Assembly (NCBI GenBank): GCA_963663265.2
Contig: CAXXXM010000001.1
Location: 1,054,001 to 1,118,000, forward strand
Direction: 5' to 3'
Origin: JAEXOD01 sp963663265
GTDB lineage: Bacteria; Bacteroidota; Ignavibacteria; Ignavibacteriales; Melioribacteraceae
Length of the DNA stretch: 64,000 nucleotides
Part shown: positions 32,591-42,297 of the stretch, one piece after another
How the letters are laid out: every line of letters starts with the position of its first letter
Position numbering within the stretch: the stretch's first letter is position 1
The notes under the pieces: model-generated
Told to the model about the DNA's origin: nothing
The model's database searches: none
The model's input: the letters and a program-made list of their open reading frames with translations, nothing else
Translations under genes and position numbers: made by a program

Positions 32591-34492
32591 ATGAAACTAA
32601 TAGATAATGTAAAGTATCTTTCTTTAGTATTTAGTTTAGTCTTTTTTTTCAATGTGAAAACAAATGCTCAAGATGATGAGTTTAAAAAATGGCTTCAAGA
32701 AGATACAAAAAAAATGAATACTTTTATTGAAGAAGATGATAAACAGTTTAAAGAGTTTTTGGAAAAAGACTGGAAAGCCTTTCAAATGTCTATTGGGGTT
32801 AATTTTGATGCTAAACCTAAAATAGTTAAACCGGTTGTGTTTTCTGAAAATCCTGATAAAACTGACGTAGAATTTGAAAAGAAAATTGAAGGGAAAAAAG
32901 AAAAGGGAATTGATAAGTCCAAAACAAAAACTAAAGAAGATAATACTAAGAAAAAAGAAGGCACAAAATTAAATGATAAAAAACCTATTTTATCTGATAG
33001 TAAAAATCCATTTAAAGATGACGAAAATAAACTAACAGATAAAAAGGATAAGTTTACTGAGGGGAATAAAATCAGTGATACTGAAAAAGAATTAGTTGCA
33101 TCAAAAGAACCGATAAAAAGTCCGGAAAAGATAACTCCCAAAACTATGGATGAACCCAAAACAGTAGAGGTTCCAAAAACTGAAGTTAAAAAAGAGCCTA
33201 TTAAGGAACAAGACCCTGATTTGTTAAAAAAGAAACAGGAAGTTCCTGAGCAAATTGTTAAGAAAACTGAACCTGTTGAAACTAAAACACCTGAAGTTAC
33301 TAAAGAAATTAGTAATATTCCAACAGAAACTAATATACAAACAGGAACAGGTGTATTAGCTGGAATTGATTTAAACAAAAACGATACGAAAATGGATCTC
33401 ACATATTATGGAAGTAACTTATTATTTCAATATGCAAAGAATATAAAAGTTACTTTTAGCGGCAGGGTTGATAATAAAGCTATTAGTAAGTTTTGGGAAG
33501 AAATAAGTTCTAAAAACTATAAAGATTTAATTACTCAATTAAATTATTATAAAAAGAATATGAATCTTAATGATTGGGCATATGTATTATTGATAAATGA
33601 TATAGCTGGAAAATTGTATAAGAATGATAGAAATTCTAAACACTTGTTTGATTGGTTCATTTTAACAAAGTCAGGATACCGTTCAAAAGTGGGGTTTATT
33701 GACAATAAAATAGTATTATTTATGCCCACTAAGACTAAAATATATGGAATACCATATTTTACGAGTTCTGATACAAAAGAAAAATTATATGTAATAGACT
33801 TTGATAATTTGACAGGTTCATTAGAAGGTTCAATTTATTCTTATGATGGAGATTACCCTGATTCAAAGAAATTGGTGGATATGAATGTTTATCAAGCTCC
33901 AAAATTAGAATCTTCTGAAAAAGAAAGGATCATTAACTTCAAATACAAAGGGGTTGAGTATAAAGTTAATGTTGCATATAATTTTAATACAGTTAAGTTT
34001 TATGAGTATTATCCATACTCAAGTTTAGATGTATATTTTAATTATAATGTATCAGAAGAAACAAAACAATCATTAATAAAATCCTTAACTCCTCTTGTTG
34101 AAGGCAAAAGTGAAGCAGATGCCGCAAATATATTACTTAGATTTGTACAAATTGGATTTGAATACCAAACTGATGATGTACAATTTAATCGTGAAAAGCC
34201 ATTGTTTTTAGAAGAAACAATGAATTATAGATACTGCGATTGCGAAGATCGTTCCATATTATATTCGTTTTTAGTAAAAACCTTATTGAATTTACCTGTT
34301 GTTGGGGTAGATTATCCCGGACATGTTGCAACAGCAGTAAAATTTAGTGTTGATGTTGCTGGTGACTATGTAACCTATAAAGGGCAAAAATATACAGTAT
34401 GCGATCCTACATACATAAATGCATATATAGGTATGGCAATGCCACAATTTAAGAATGGGAAGTTAGAAGGTATTATTGAAGTTAAAAATTAA
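32591..34492 (+). CDS. secreted transglutaminase-like protein with Lys/Glu/Pro/Thr-rich linker
   Basis: The 633-residue product has a signal peptide ending TNAQ and a short N-terminal segment with repeated acidic/aromatic heptads (EEDDKQFKEFLEKDWKAF). A low-complexity K/E/P/T-rich linker covers about 75-245. A folded C-terminal part ends in a transglutaminase-like core: YCDCEDRS (C551), PGHVATAV (H578) and VCDPTY (D605) form a plausible Cys-His-Asp triad. Such domains act as cysteine proteases or cross-linking enzymes. ATG 32591 has AGGTGGA upstream. The next gene begins 20 bases later. The substrate is unknown. Confidence 0.75.
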   Translation: MKLIDNVKYLSLVFSLVFFFNVKTNAQDDEFKKWLQEDTKKMNTFIEEDDKQFKEFLEKDWKAFQMSIGVNFDAKPKIVKPVVFSENPDKTDVEFEKKIEGKKEKGIDKSKTKTKEDNTKKKEGTKLNDKKPILSDSKNPFKDDENKLTDKKDKFTEGNKISDTEKELVASKEPIKSPEKITPKTMDEPKTVEVPKTEVKKEPIKEQDPDLLKKKQEVPEQIVKKTEPVETKTPEVTKEISNIPTETNIQTGTGVLAGIDLNKNDTKMDLTYYGSNLLFQYAKNIKVTFSGRVDNKAISKFWEEISSKNYKDLITQLNYYKKNMNLNDWAYVLLINDIAGKLYKNDRNSKHLFDWFILTKSGYRSKVGFIDNKIVLFMPTKTKIYGIPYFTSSDTKEKLYVIDFDNLTGSLEGSIYSYDGDYPDSKKLVDMNVYQAPKLESSEKERIINFKYKGVEYKVNVAYNFNTVKFYEYYPYSSLDVYFNYNVSEETKQSLIKSLTPLVEGKSEADAANILLRFVQIGFEYQTDDVQFNREKPLFLEETMNYRYCDCEDRSILYSFLVKTLLNLPVVGVDYPGHVATAVKFSVDVAGDYVTYKGQKYTVCDPTYINAYIGMAMPQFKNGKLEGIIEVKN

Positions 34493-34512
34493 TTAATAAC
34501 TTTGAGTAAAAA

Positions 34513-36672
34513 TTGAAAAAGGTTATAAAAAAGATAAGTAAATACAAGTATTTCAATATTGTTATTACCGCATTTTTGACAATATTACTTGTCTCAATAT
34601 TCGATTTATTTGGATATTATGACTCGTTTGAATTGAGATTATTTGATTTTAGAACAGAATTAACTGCTGATTATAATAAACCTGATACAAATATTGTAAT
34701 GGTGGCAATTGATGATAATAGTTTGGAGTTTTTTGAAAAAAATGAAGTTAGCTGGCCTTGGCCTCGCGAGTTTTATGGTGTTGTGCTTGATTATTTAAAG
34801 TATGCTGGAGCAAAAGCAGCTATCTTTGATATTCATTTTTCAAGCAGAGAAATTGCTCGTATGGACGTTGATCCTGAAGAATCTGAACGAAAATTTTCTG
34901 AATCAATGCAAAATTTTGGGAAAGCTTATCTTGTTGCTTCAATGATTGAGAAAAAAGATGGAGATGAATTAGGCAATGAATTGGTTAGTAAACATTTATT
35001 TAAGGATTATAATTTAAAATTAAATAAAAATTATAAAAAAGCCGAATCGCCAATTGAATCATTTCAAACAGCATGTAAAGGTGTTGGAGTTGTAACGCTA
35101 AATCCTGATAAGGATAACATTATTAGAAGAATCCCATTAGTGTTTCAATACAAAAGTGCCGTTGTTCCTCAAATATCAATGTTAGTTTATCATGATATCT
35201 ATGGACAAAATAAACCTCTTAAATATTACAAAGACAATATTCCTGTTGATGATCAAAATAATTTTATTATAAAATGGTATGGTGGTGGTGGAATAACCGG
35301 TAAAGTATTCAAGTATTATCCAATTACTGATTTGCTTGTTTCGGGTTATAAAATATCTCAAGGCTTAGAGCCTGTTATTTCGTCAAGTTATTTTAAGGAT
35401 AAAATAGTAATTATTGGAGGAACTGCACATGGGTTATTTGATTACAAGCCCGTAGCAATTAGTTCTTCTGAACCATATCCAGGCATGGAGATTCATGCTA
35501 CAATATTAAGTAATTTAGTTAATCGTGATTATTTTATTCAGGTATCAAATACAACCAATTATATAATTGTAGTGATTTTTGCATTAATAGTGCCTTTAAT
35601 TTTCTTCAAAATAAAAAAAATATGGGTTTCAGTTCCACTTATTATAATTATTATTGGTTCTTATGCGGTTATCAATATTTTATTGTTTGGGAAGTTAAAT
35701 TATGTTTTGTCATTTGTGTTACCGGAACTTACCCTGTTTTTTGGGTTTTTAGTTTCTTCGGTTATTAGTTATGTTGTTGAAGGAAGACAGAAAAAAGAAA
35801 TAAGAAAGACATTTAATCGTTATATGAGTCCACAAGTTATTGATGAGATTCTAAAAAATCCTGATGAAATCGAACTGGGTGGAAGAGAAATTGAAGCAAC
35901 AGTTTTTTTTAGTGATATAAAGGATTTTACGTCTATCAGTGAAAAATATCCACCTGTTGAACTTGTAAGCTATCTAAATGAATATTTTTCAAAAGCAAGC
36001 GACATTATATTAGATTATAAAGCAATGTTAGATAAGTATATTGGGGATGCAATTATGGCAATTTTTGGAGCCCCTCTATATCAGAAAGACCATGCTTTAT
36101 CAGCATGTTTAGCAGCCCTTAGAATTCAACAGGTATTGAGTGAAGTATATGGCAATAGTAAAGAAGAAGGAAAACCGGAATTTATTACTCGTATTGGTTT
36201 AAATACAGGACGAATGATTGTTGGAAATATTGGTACTTCAGCAAGATTAGATTATACTGCAATTGGTGATACTGTAAATACAGCTTCACGACTTGAAGGT
36301 ATGAACAAACTATATGACACAAGAATTATAGTTAGCGAAAATACCTATTCTCAAGTGAAAGATTTTGTTGAGGTTCGTGAATTAGATTTTATGACAGTAA
36401 AAGGGAAAAATATCCCCCTTAGAATTTATGAGTTATTAGGTGAAAAGGATAAAGTGTCTGATGTAAAAATGGAAAAGAAAACAATTTTTGAAGAAGCTTT
36501 AAAACTGTATAGAAATAGGGAGTGGGATACTGCTATCGCAAAATTTAAGTCAGTATTTGAAATTGAAGATGAAGATTTATCGGCAAAACTATATATACAA
36601 CGTTGCGAAGCATTTAAATTAGAACCACCACCAGAAAATTGGGATGGTGTATTTCATGCAAAAACAAAATAA
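34513..36672 (+). CDS. CHASE2-domain class III adenylate cyclase
   Basis: The 719-residue protein has an N-terminal membrane helix (about 14-34) and an extracytoplasmic CHASE2 sensor (about 40-345: FDFRTELTADYNKPDTNIVM, WPWPREFYG, AIFDIHFS, KIVIIGGTAHGLFD). Three membrane helices follow, then the cyclase domain. Metal-binding aspartates are D468 (FFSDIKDF) and D512 (YIGDAIMAIFG). K508 (LDKY) and Asp in DYTAIGD are the adenine-selecting residues, so cAMP is the likely product. A C-terminal TPR-like tail follows. It probably senses an envelope signal. The TTG start gives a sensible N-terminus. Confidence 0.92.
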   Translation: MKKVIKKISKYKYFNIVITAFLTILLVSIFDLFGYYDSFELRLFDFRTELTADYNKPDTNIVMVAIDDNSLEFFEKNEVSWPWPREFYGVVLDYLKYAGAKAAIFDIHFSSREIARMDVDPEESERKFSESMQNFGKAYLVASMIEKKDGDELGNELVSKHLFKDYNLKLNKNYKKAESPIESFQTACKGVGVVTLNPDKDNIIRRIPLVFQYKSAVVPQISMLVYHDIYGQNKPLKYYKDNIPVDDQNNFIIKWYGGGGITGKVFKYYPITDLLVSGYKISQGLEPVISSSYFKDKIVIIGGTAHGLFDYKPVAISSSEPYPGMEIHATILSNLVNRDYFIQVSNTTNYIIVVIFALIVPLIFFKIKKIWVSVPLIIIIIGSYAVINILLFGKLNYVLSFVLPELTLFFGFLVSSVISYVVEGRQKKEIRKTFNRYMSPQVIDEILKNPDEIELGGREIEATVFFSDIKDFTSISEKYPPVELVSYLNEYFSKASDIILDYKAMLDKYIGDAIMAIFGAPLYQKDHALSACLAALRIQQVLSEVYGNSKEEGKPEFITRIGLNTGRMIVGNIGTSARLDYTAIGDTVNTASRLEGMNKLYDTRIIVSENTYSQVKDFVEVRELDFMTVKGKNIPLRIYELLGEKDKVSDVKMEKKTIFEEALKLYRNREWDTAIAKFKSVFEIEDEDLSAKLYIQRCEAFKLEPPPENWDGVFHAKTK

Positions 36673-36690
36673 TAATAAATAGAGGTACAA

Positions 36691-37938
36691 ATGCGATTAA
36701 TTATCACTTTCCTGATTTTTATAGGCTTAAGTTGTACTAATTTCGCTCAAGAATATATTTTTACTAATAGAGATAATAATTATTTAAGAGCCGGAGCAGG
36801 AGCTTATTTCGATTTGATAGAAGTTTTACCAGGTGGAGTTAAACTAAAAAAGAATGGTGAAGAAAATAATTGGCTAAAAGTAACAACTGAAAAGGGGAAA
36901 TTGGGTTATATTTCAAAAAATTCAATTTCCACAAAACAAACAAAAAAGGATTATTCTTCAAAGTTTGCCAATATGTGGACAAAATCAAAAGTATCACAAA
37001 CAGGTTTGGCTGGAGCCATTAAAGGTTTGACTGGAAAATCTAATAAAACAACAGCCGGAGATCCTGAAAAGTTGATGAAATACTTAGCAAATGATATAAC
37101 GACTTCAGAAATGCGAAGTTTTTTATCTGAGATAAAGAAAGAAAAATCAAAGAATATTGGCGAGTTTGATTTGTCCGATTTGGATGAAGATATTCCGGAA
37201 TATGACCCAAGTTATGAAGAACAGCAGGTTGGTTTTGGAATAGCATCCCGGTTAGTAAATGATGGTGTTTACGATAACAAATCATTAACAAAATATGTTA
37301 ATTTAATTGCTCGTAGTCTTGTAAATAACTCTAAATTTTATGATTGGGAATTCCACGTTATTGTTTTGGATAGTAAAGTAGTAGATGGATTTGCTGTTCC
37401 GGGTGGTTATGTATTTATTACCTTAGGTGCAATTAAAAACTGTAGTGATGAATCTGAATTAGCCGCTATAATTGGTCATGAAATGGGACACATAATACGA
37501 AAACATGGGCTTCAAGAAATGACCAAAAGAACCGGACATATAAAAATGGATGAAGCTTTTGCTGAATTGGATGATGAAACTGGCGGTTGGGATGAAGAAA
37601 CAAGTAAAGTTGAAAGTGAAATGGATGATATTATTACTGCAAGTTACGAGCACGTTGTTCATGATAGGTTGTTAAGTTATGAAATAGAAGCTGACCAAGT
37701 ATCAGCAATTTTATTAGCCGAAGCAGGATATGATCCATTTGGATTAGCGAGAATTCAAAATAGATTGGCAGCTCAACATCAAAAAACAAAAGATATTTTT
37801 GATAACAATTATTTAGCACCAAATGACTTAAAGGAAAGATGTAAATTAACTTCTGAATTTGTTGAAGATAATTTTACTAAAAAAAATCCTGGTTCAAAAT
37901 GTGTTGATAGATTTATTAGAATGAAATCGAAATTCTAA
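36691..37938 (+). CDS. secreted M48-family metallopeptidase with SH3-like domain
   Basis: The 415-residue product has a signal peptide ending TNFAQ and a bacterial SH3-like domain (about 20-80: NRDNNYLRAGAGAYFDLIEV, VTTEKGKLGYIS). An M48 peptidase domain follows, with the zinc motif HEMGH (H263-E264-H267) and the third ligand Glu in SYEIEADQVSA. Family members are periplasmic or lipid-anchored proteases of the BepA/LoiP type that act on outer-membrane proteins. It is the last gene of a three-gene plus-strand unit and is followed at once by a bidirectional terminator. Confidence 0.9.
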   Translation: MRLIITFLIFIGLSCTNFAQEYIFTNRDNNYLRAGAGAYFDLIEVLPGGVKLKKNGEENNWLKVTTEKGKLGYISKNSISTKQTKKDYSSKFANMWTKSKVSQTGLAGAIKGLTGKSNKTTAGDPEKLMKYLANDITTSEMRSFLSEIKKEKSKNIGEFDLSDLDEDIPEYDPSYEEQQVGFGIASRLVNDGVYDNKSLTKYVNLIARSLVNNSKFYDWEFHVIVLDSKVVDGFAVPGGYVFITLGAIKNCSDESELAAIIGHEMGHIIRKHGLQEMTKRTGHIKMDEAFAELDDETGGWDEETSKVESEMDDIITASYEHVVHDRLLSYEIEADQVSAILLAEAGYDPFGLARIQNRLAAQHQKTKDIFDNNYLAPNDLKERCKLTSEFVEDNFTKKNPGSKCVDRFIRMKSKF

Positions 37939-37963
37939 AAAAAGGGGCTTATGCCCCTTTTTT
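37938..37963. terminator. bidirectional intrinsic terminator
   Basis: The AAAAAAGGGGC / GCCCCTTTTTT hairpin has an 11-bp perfect stem and a TTAT loop, with A and T runs on either side. It separates the convergent M48 peptidase and RND pump genes and overlaps both ends. Confidence 0.9.
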
Positions 37964-40900
37964 ATTCGGTTTTGTTGGAAACTTCTTTTTTCTTATCAGA
38001 TATATAAGAATAAATGCCCGGTATAATAAATAAAGTAAGAATAGTTGAAAAAATTAGCCCACCAATAACAGCAATCCCCATTGATACTCTGCTTTCAGAA
38101 CCTGCCCCTAATGCAAGAGCAATAGGTAACGTTCCCAAAATTGTGGAAAGACTTGTCATTAAGATGGGACGTAATCTAAGTGTTGCAGCTTCTTTAACTG
38201 CTTGTAATGAAGTTAAACCAGTTGCTTTCTTTTGATTAGAAAATTCTACAATAAGAATTCCATTTTTTGTAACAAGTCCAATAAGCATAATCAATCCAAT
38301 CTCGCTAAAAATATTCAATGTTTGATTAAAAATCCAAAGTGAAAACAAAGCTCCAGCAATAGCCATTGGAACTGTCATCATAATAATTAGTGGATCCTTA
38401 AAGCTTTCAAACTGAGCAGCTAAAGTTAAATAAATTAAGATAATAGCTAATAAAAAAGTAAACACTAAACTGGAAGAGCTTTCAACAAAGTCTTTTGATG
38501 CACCATCTAAAGCAGTAGTAAATGAATCATCTAAAACCTTGTCGGCTACTTTTTGCATCTCTTTAATACCGTCATCAATCGTGTATCCTTCATTTAAACT
38601 TGCAGAAACAGTAGCAGATACATATCTATTATAGCGATAACGTTGAGGAGGACTGCTTTTTTCATGATATGAAATTAGGTTGTCTAATTGTATTAGTTCG
38701 CCTTTATTTGAACGTATATATAAGGATGCAATATCAATTGGTTTGGAGCGGTTTTGACGTTCAACTTGTCCAATTACTTGATATTGTTTTCCATTTAATA
38801 TGAAAAACCCATAACGCTGTCCGCTCATTGCAAACTGTAATGTCTGAGAAATGTCGGAGGCAGAAATACCCAATTCGCGAGCTTTTAGTCTATCAATTTC
38901 AACAACTAATTCGGGTTTGTTAAATTTAAGATTAACATCAATTCTGTCAAAAGAACTGCTTTTTTTTGCTTCATCAAGAAATTTTGGAATAATCTTTTGT
39001 AATTTATCAAAATTTGATGCTTGAATAACAAATTGTACGGGTAATCCACTTCGCTGGGTACTTACTGATTGATCTTGAATTATAATACTTTTTACATCAA
39101 TAAATTTATTGGTAAGTTTCGAAATAGATGCTGCAATTTCTTTTTGACTTCTAATTCTTTGTTCGCTTGGAGTAAGTCTAATTCTAATAAATCCATAATT
39201 AACAGTTGATGCACCACCATGCCCGGGTGAAGTAATTGAAATAATGTTATCTTTTTCAGGAACCGCGTCAGCAATTTCAGTAGCTATTTTATCCATATAT
39301 TGGTTCATAAAATCATAGCTTGCTCCTTCAACTGCTGTGCAATTAATTCTTATATTCCCTCTATCTTCAGCAGGAGCTAATTCAGAATTTAAATTTATTC
39401 CCAAAATTATAATCATAAAAAATGTGAGTACTACAATTAAAAAGGAAATCCATCTGAATTTTAAGAAAAAGGTCAAAAATTCTCTATAAATACGTTCCAT
39501 CCAATTAAAAAATGGCTCGGTAAGAAGATAAAATTTGCTTTGATGATTTTTGGAACGAAGGAATTTAGTACTGAGCATTGGAGTAAGAGTTAAGGCTACA
39601 AAAGACGAAATAATAACAGCGGAAGCAATTACAACACCAAATTCTTTAAATAATCTACCGGTCAGACCAGATAAAAACATAATAGGTAAGAAAACTGCAA
39701 CTAATGAAACAGTTGTTGAAATTACTGCGAAGAAGATTTCTGAAGAACCTTTTAAGCCCGCCTCAATAGGTTCCATTCCATCTTCAACTTTTTTATATAT
39801 ATTTTCTAATACTACAATAGCATCATCAACAACTAAACCAATAGCTAATACAATTCCAAGCAATGTGAGCACATTAATAGTATAGTTTAACAAATACATG
39901 ACAAAAAAAGTACCAATTAACGAGATCGGAATTACGACAATTGGAATAATTGTACTCCGCCATTCACGCAAGAATAAATAAATAATTAAGATTACTAAAA
40001 AGAAAGCTAAATAAATAGTTTGTTGTACTTCTTTAATCGATTCTCTAATAAATATTGTATTATCAAATCCAATGCCTAATTCAATATCATCGGAAAGCTC
40101 TTTTTTTAATTCTTCAACTCTTTTATAAAACTCATTAACTATTTCAATTTGATTGGAACCAGGTTGTGGGATGATAACAACACCCACCATTGGAATACCA
40201 TCTTTTTTTAATAAAGTTCTATCATTTTCCGGATAAAGTTCAGCATACCCAATATCAGTTAGTTTAACTATTTTACCATCAGTTTCTTTAATAATAAGAT
40301 TATTAAAATCGTTAATAGTTTTAAATCTACCCATAGTACGAATTGTTAATTCTGTATTATTGCCTTCAATTTTACCGGAGGGTAACTCAATATTTTCTTT
40401 TTGCAAAATATTTCGTACATCAATAGGTGTTATTCCAAAGCTTGCCATTTTTGTTGGGTCAAGCCATAATCGCATGGAATACTTTTTTAATCCCCAAGTT
40501 TGTACTTCGCTTACTCCCGGAATTGTTTGTAAACGTTCCTTAAATAAATTTTCAGAAATATCGGAAAGATTCATCAAGTCACGCTTATTACTATTGATAC
40601 TTAGATAAACAATAGGGGAGGCATCAGCATCGGCTTTTGAGACTGTTGGTGGGTCAACATCCTGTGGTAATCTATTTTGTGCCCTTGATACTCTGTCACG
40701 TACATCGTTGGCCGCAACATCTAAATCAATATTTAGATTAAATTCAACCTTAATACTACTTCTTCCATCTCGACTTGTTGAAGTCAAAGTTCTAATACCT
40801 GCTATACCATTTATTGATTCTTCTAATGGCTCAGTAATTTCAGCTTCAACAACATCAGCATTTGCACCGGTATAAGTAGTATTTACAGTGATTATTGGTG

Positions 40901-41024
40901 GGTCAATACTTGGGTACTCTCTTACACCTATATAAGTGTAACCTATTATACCAAAAATTATAATAGTAATTGACATTACAATAGATAATACCGGTCTTCT
41001 TATACTTAACGATGATAAACTCAT
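37962..41024 (-). CDS. RND efflux pump inner-membrane transporter (HAE1/AcrB type)
   Basis: The 1020-residue protein has the twelve-helix RND plan with two large periplasmic loops. It starts SLSSLSIRRPVLSIVMSI, has YPSIDPPIITVNTTYTGA in the first loop, and the proton-relay aspartates in LVVDDAIVVLENIYK of helix 4. It ends TLFIIPGIYSYIS. It would pump hydrophobic or amphiphilic compounds out of the periplasm in a tripartite complex. The adaptor lies 18 bases upstream in the same operon. No outer-membrane TolC-like gene is adjacent, so one must be supplied from elsewhere. Confidence 0.95.
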   Translation of the reverse strand: MSLSSLSIRRPVLSIVMSITIIIFGIIGYTYIGVREYPSIDPPIITVNTTYTGANADVVEAEITEPLEESINGIAGIRTLTSTSRDGRSSIKVEFNLNIDLDVAANDVRDRVSRAQNRLPQDVDPPTVSKADADASPIVYLSINSNKRDLMNLSDISENLFKERLQTIPGVSEVQTWGLKKYSMRLWLDPTKMASFGITPIDVRNILQKENIELPSGKIEGNNTELTIRTMGRFKTINDFNNLIIKETDGKIVKLTDIGYAELYPENDRTLLKKDGIPMVGVVIIPQPGSNQIEIVNEFYKRVEELKKELSDDIELGIGFDNTIFIRESIKEVQQTIYLAFFLVILIIYLFLREWRSTIIPIVVIPISLIGTFFVMYLLNYTINVLTLLGIVLAIGLVVDDAIVVLENIYKKVEDGMEPIEAGLKGSSEIFFAVISTTVSLVAVFLPIMFLSGLTGRLFKEFGVVIASAVIISSFVALTLTPMLSTKFLRSKNHQSKFYLLTEPFFNWMERIYREFLTFFLKFRWISFLIVVLTFFMIIILGINLNSELAPAEDRGNIRINCTAVEGASYDFMNQYMDKIATEIADAVPEKDNIISITSPGHGGASTVNYGFIRIRLTPSEQRIRSQKEIAASISKLTNKFIDVKSIIIQDQSVSTQRSGLPVQFVIQASNFDKLQKIIPKFLDEAKKSSSFDRIDVNLKFNKPELVVEIDRLKARELGISASDISQTLQFAMSGQRYGFFILNGKQYQVIGQVERQNRSKPIDIASLYIRSNKGELIQLDNLISYHEKSSPPQRYRYNRYVSATVSASLNEGYTIDDGIKEMQKVADKVLDDSFTTALDGASKDFVESSSSLVFTFLLAIILIYLTLAAQFESFKDPLIIMMTVPMAIAGALFSLWIFNQTLNIFSEIGLIMLIGLVTKNGILIVEFSNQKKATGLTSLQAVKEAATLRLRPILMTSLSTILGTLPIALALGAGSESRVSMGIAVIGGLIFSTILTLFIIPGIYSYISDKKKEVSNKTE

Positions 41025-41042
41025 ATTATTCTCTTATAAAAT

Positions 41043-42095
41043 TTATTTTAATTGGACTTTTATTCCATCTTTCATCAATAATAATCCTGATGAAATGATG
41101 GTATCACCAACTGAAATTCCATCAACTATTTCTACCGCATCTTCAGTTCTAATTCCAGTTTGTATATTCACTTGTTTGACTATACCATTTTGGTACTTAA
41201 ATACAAGTTGACCTGATATATCTGGAACTATGGCTTGTGAAGGAATAAATATTGATGAGTTACCCCCTTTTAAAGGTAATTCAACTTCAACATACGAACC
41301 ACTAAGCAATTTATGGTTAAAAGGAAGAGAAGCTCTAACTTGAAGTGTACGCGAATTTTGGTCAATTTTAGGTTCAAATGCGTAAATAATTGCAGAGAAA
41401 ATATTATTTGTGTTTTGAATTGAAAAAGTAATCTTTTCACCTTTTTCAATAAATAGGGCGTATTTCTGTGGTACATTAAAATCAATTTTAATTTTATCAT
41501 AATTTTGAATTGTTGCTATTTTTTTTTCAGGTGTTACATAACTACCTACACTAACAGTACGTAACCCAATAATTCCATCAAAAGGTGCAATGATTTCAGT
41601 TTTTTCTATTTGAGCATTAATTAATTGTAAATCTGCTGTTTGAGAATTTAATTCATTTAAAATAATATCATATTCTTGTTGACTGGCTAAACTCTTTTCT
41701 AAAAGTTTTTTTTGTCTAAACTCTCTTTCTCTTGCAAGAGCCAATTTAACTTCAATTTTGGCTTTTTGAGCTTGCAATTCTAAATCATTTATTTTAACAA
41801 GTAGTTTTCCTTTTTTTACTATTTCACCTTCATTAAAATTAATGGATGTTATTTTGCCGGAAATTTGACTGCGTAATTCAACTTCTTCATTTGCGAGAAT
41901 TGAACCATTAATTTTAATAGAATTTGTTAATGGTGAATTAGCTGTGATTAGATAACCTACTTCTAAAGGTTTTTTTTCGGCTCTAACTTCAGGTAGAGAA
42001 GTGTCATTAAACTTGAATTTAAGTAAAATAAGTAGAATGATTAGTAGGGAAAAACTTACTATTGCAATCATCTTTTTTACATTTATGGTTTTCAT
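41043..42095 (-). CDS. RND periplasmic adaptor (membrane fusion protein)
   Basis: The 350-residue protein has an N-terminal membrane anchor (about 9-27) and a lipoyl/barrel-sandwich domain split by a coiled-coil hairpin: GSILANEEVELRSQISGKI, long helices at about 105-160, then IIAPFDGIIGLRTVSVGSYV. A beta-barrel and membrane-proximal domain ends SGLLLMKDGIKVQLK. This is the HlyD/AcrA family. It is the first gene of the two-gene efflux operon and should link the RND transporter to an outer-membrane channel. Confidence 0.93.
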   Translation of the reverse strand: MKTINVKKMIAIVSFSLLIILLILLKFKFNDTSLPEVRAEKKPLEVGYLITANSPLTNSIKINGSILANEEVELRSQISGKITSINFNEGEIVKKGKLLVKINDLELQAQKAKIEVKLALAREREFRQKKLLEKSLASQQEYDIILNELNSQTADLQLINAQIEKTEIIAPFDGIIGLRTVSVGSYVTPEKKIATIQNYDKIKIDFNVPQKYALFIEKGEKITFSIQNTNNIFSAIIYAFEPKIDQNSRTLQVRASLPFNHKLLSGSYVEVELPLKGGNSSIFIPSQAIVPDISGQLVFKYQNGIVKQVNIQTGIRTEDAVEIVDGISVGDTIISSGLLLMKDGIKVQLK

Positions 42096-42270
42096 AATTT
42101 AATACCAATAATATTATTTGAACAATAATTATACTTTATAAATACTTTAGTCAAAATATAAAAAAATCAACTAATATAAAAAGAATATTGGGGAAAATTA
42201 AAAATAAGTTTCGTAGATAATTTGAAATGTAAGTAATAACTATAAATAGTAGGTAAAAGAAAGGAAAACA

Positions 42271-42296
42271 AAAGAGGGGAAAATCCCCCCTTTTTT
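42271..42296 (-). terminator. intrinsic terminator of the ugd operon
   Basis: Read on the minus strand, a GGGGGA/TCCCC stem flanked by A- and T-rich sequence follows directly after the ugd stop codon and ends in TCTTTTG. It closes the galE-rfbC-ugd unit. The remaining 170 bases up to 42096 show nothing further. Confidence 0.65.
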
Positions 42297-42297
42297 A

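Noticed and set aside
32782..33402. 206-codon open frame on the minus strand
   Set aside because: It is antisense to the K/E/P/T-rich linker of the transglutaminase-like gene; the low-complexity codons create an open but Ser/Phe-rich frame without domains.
39550..39885. 111-codon open frame on the plus strand
   Set aside because: It is antisense to the RND transporter and shows no domain.
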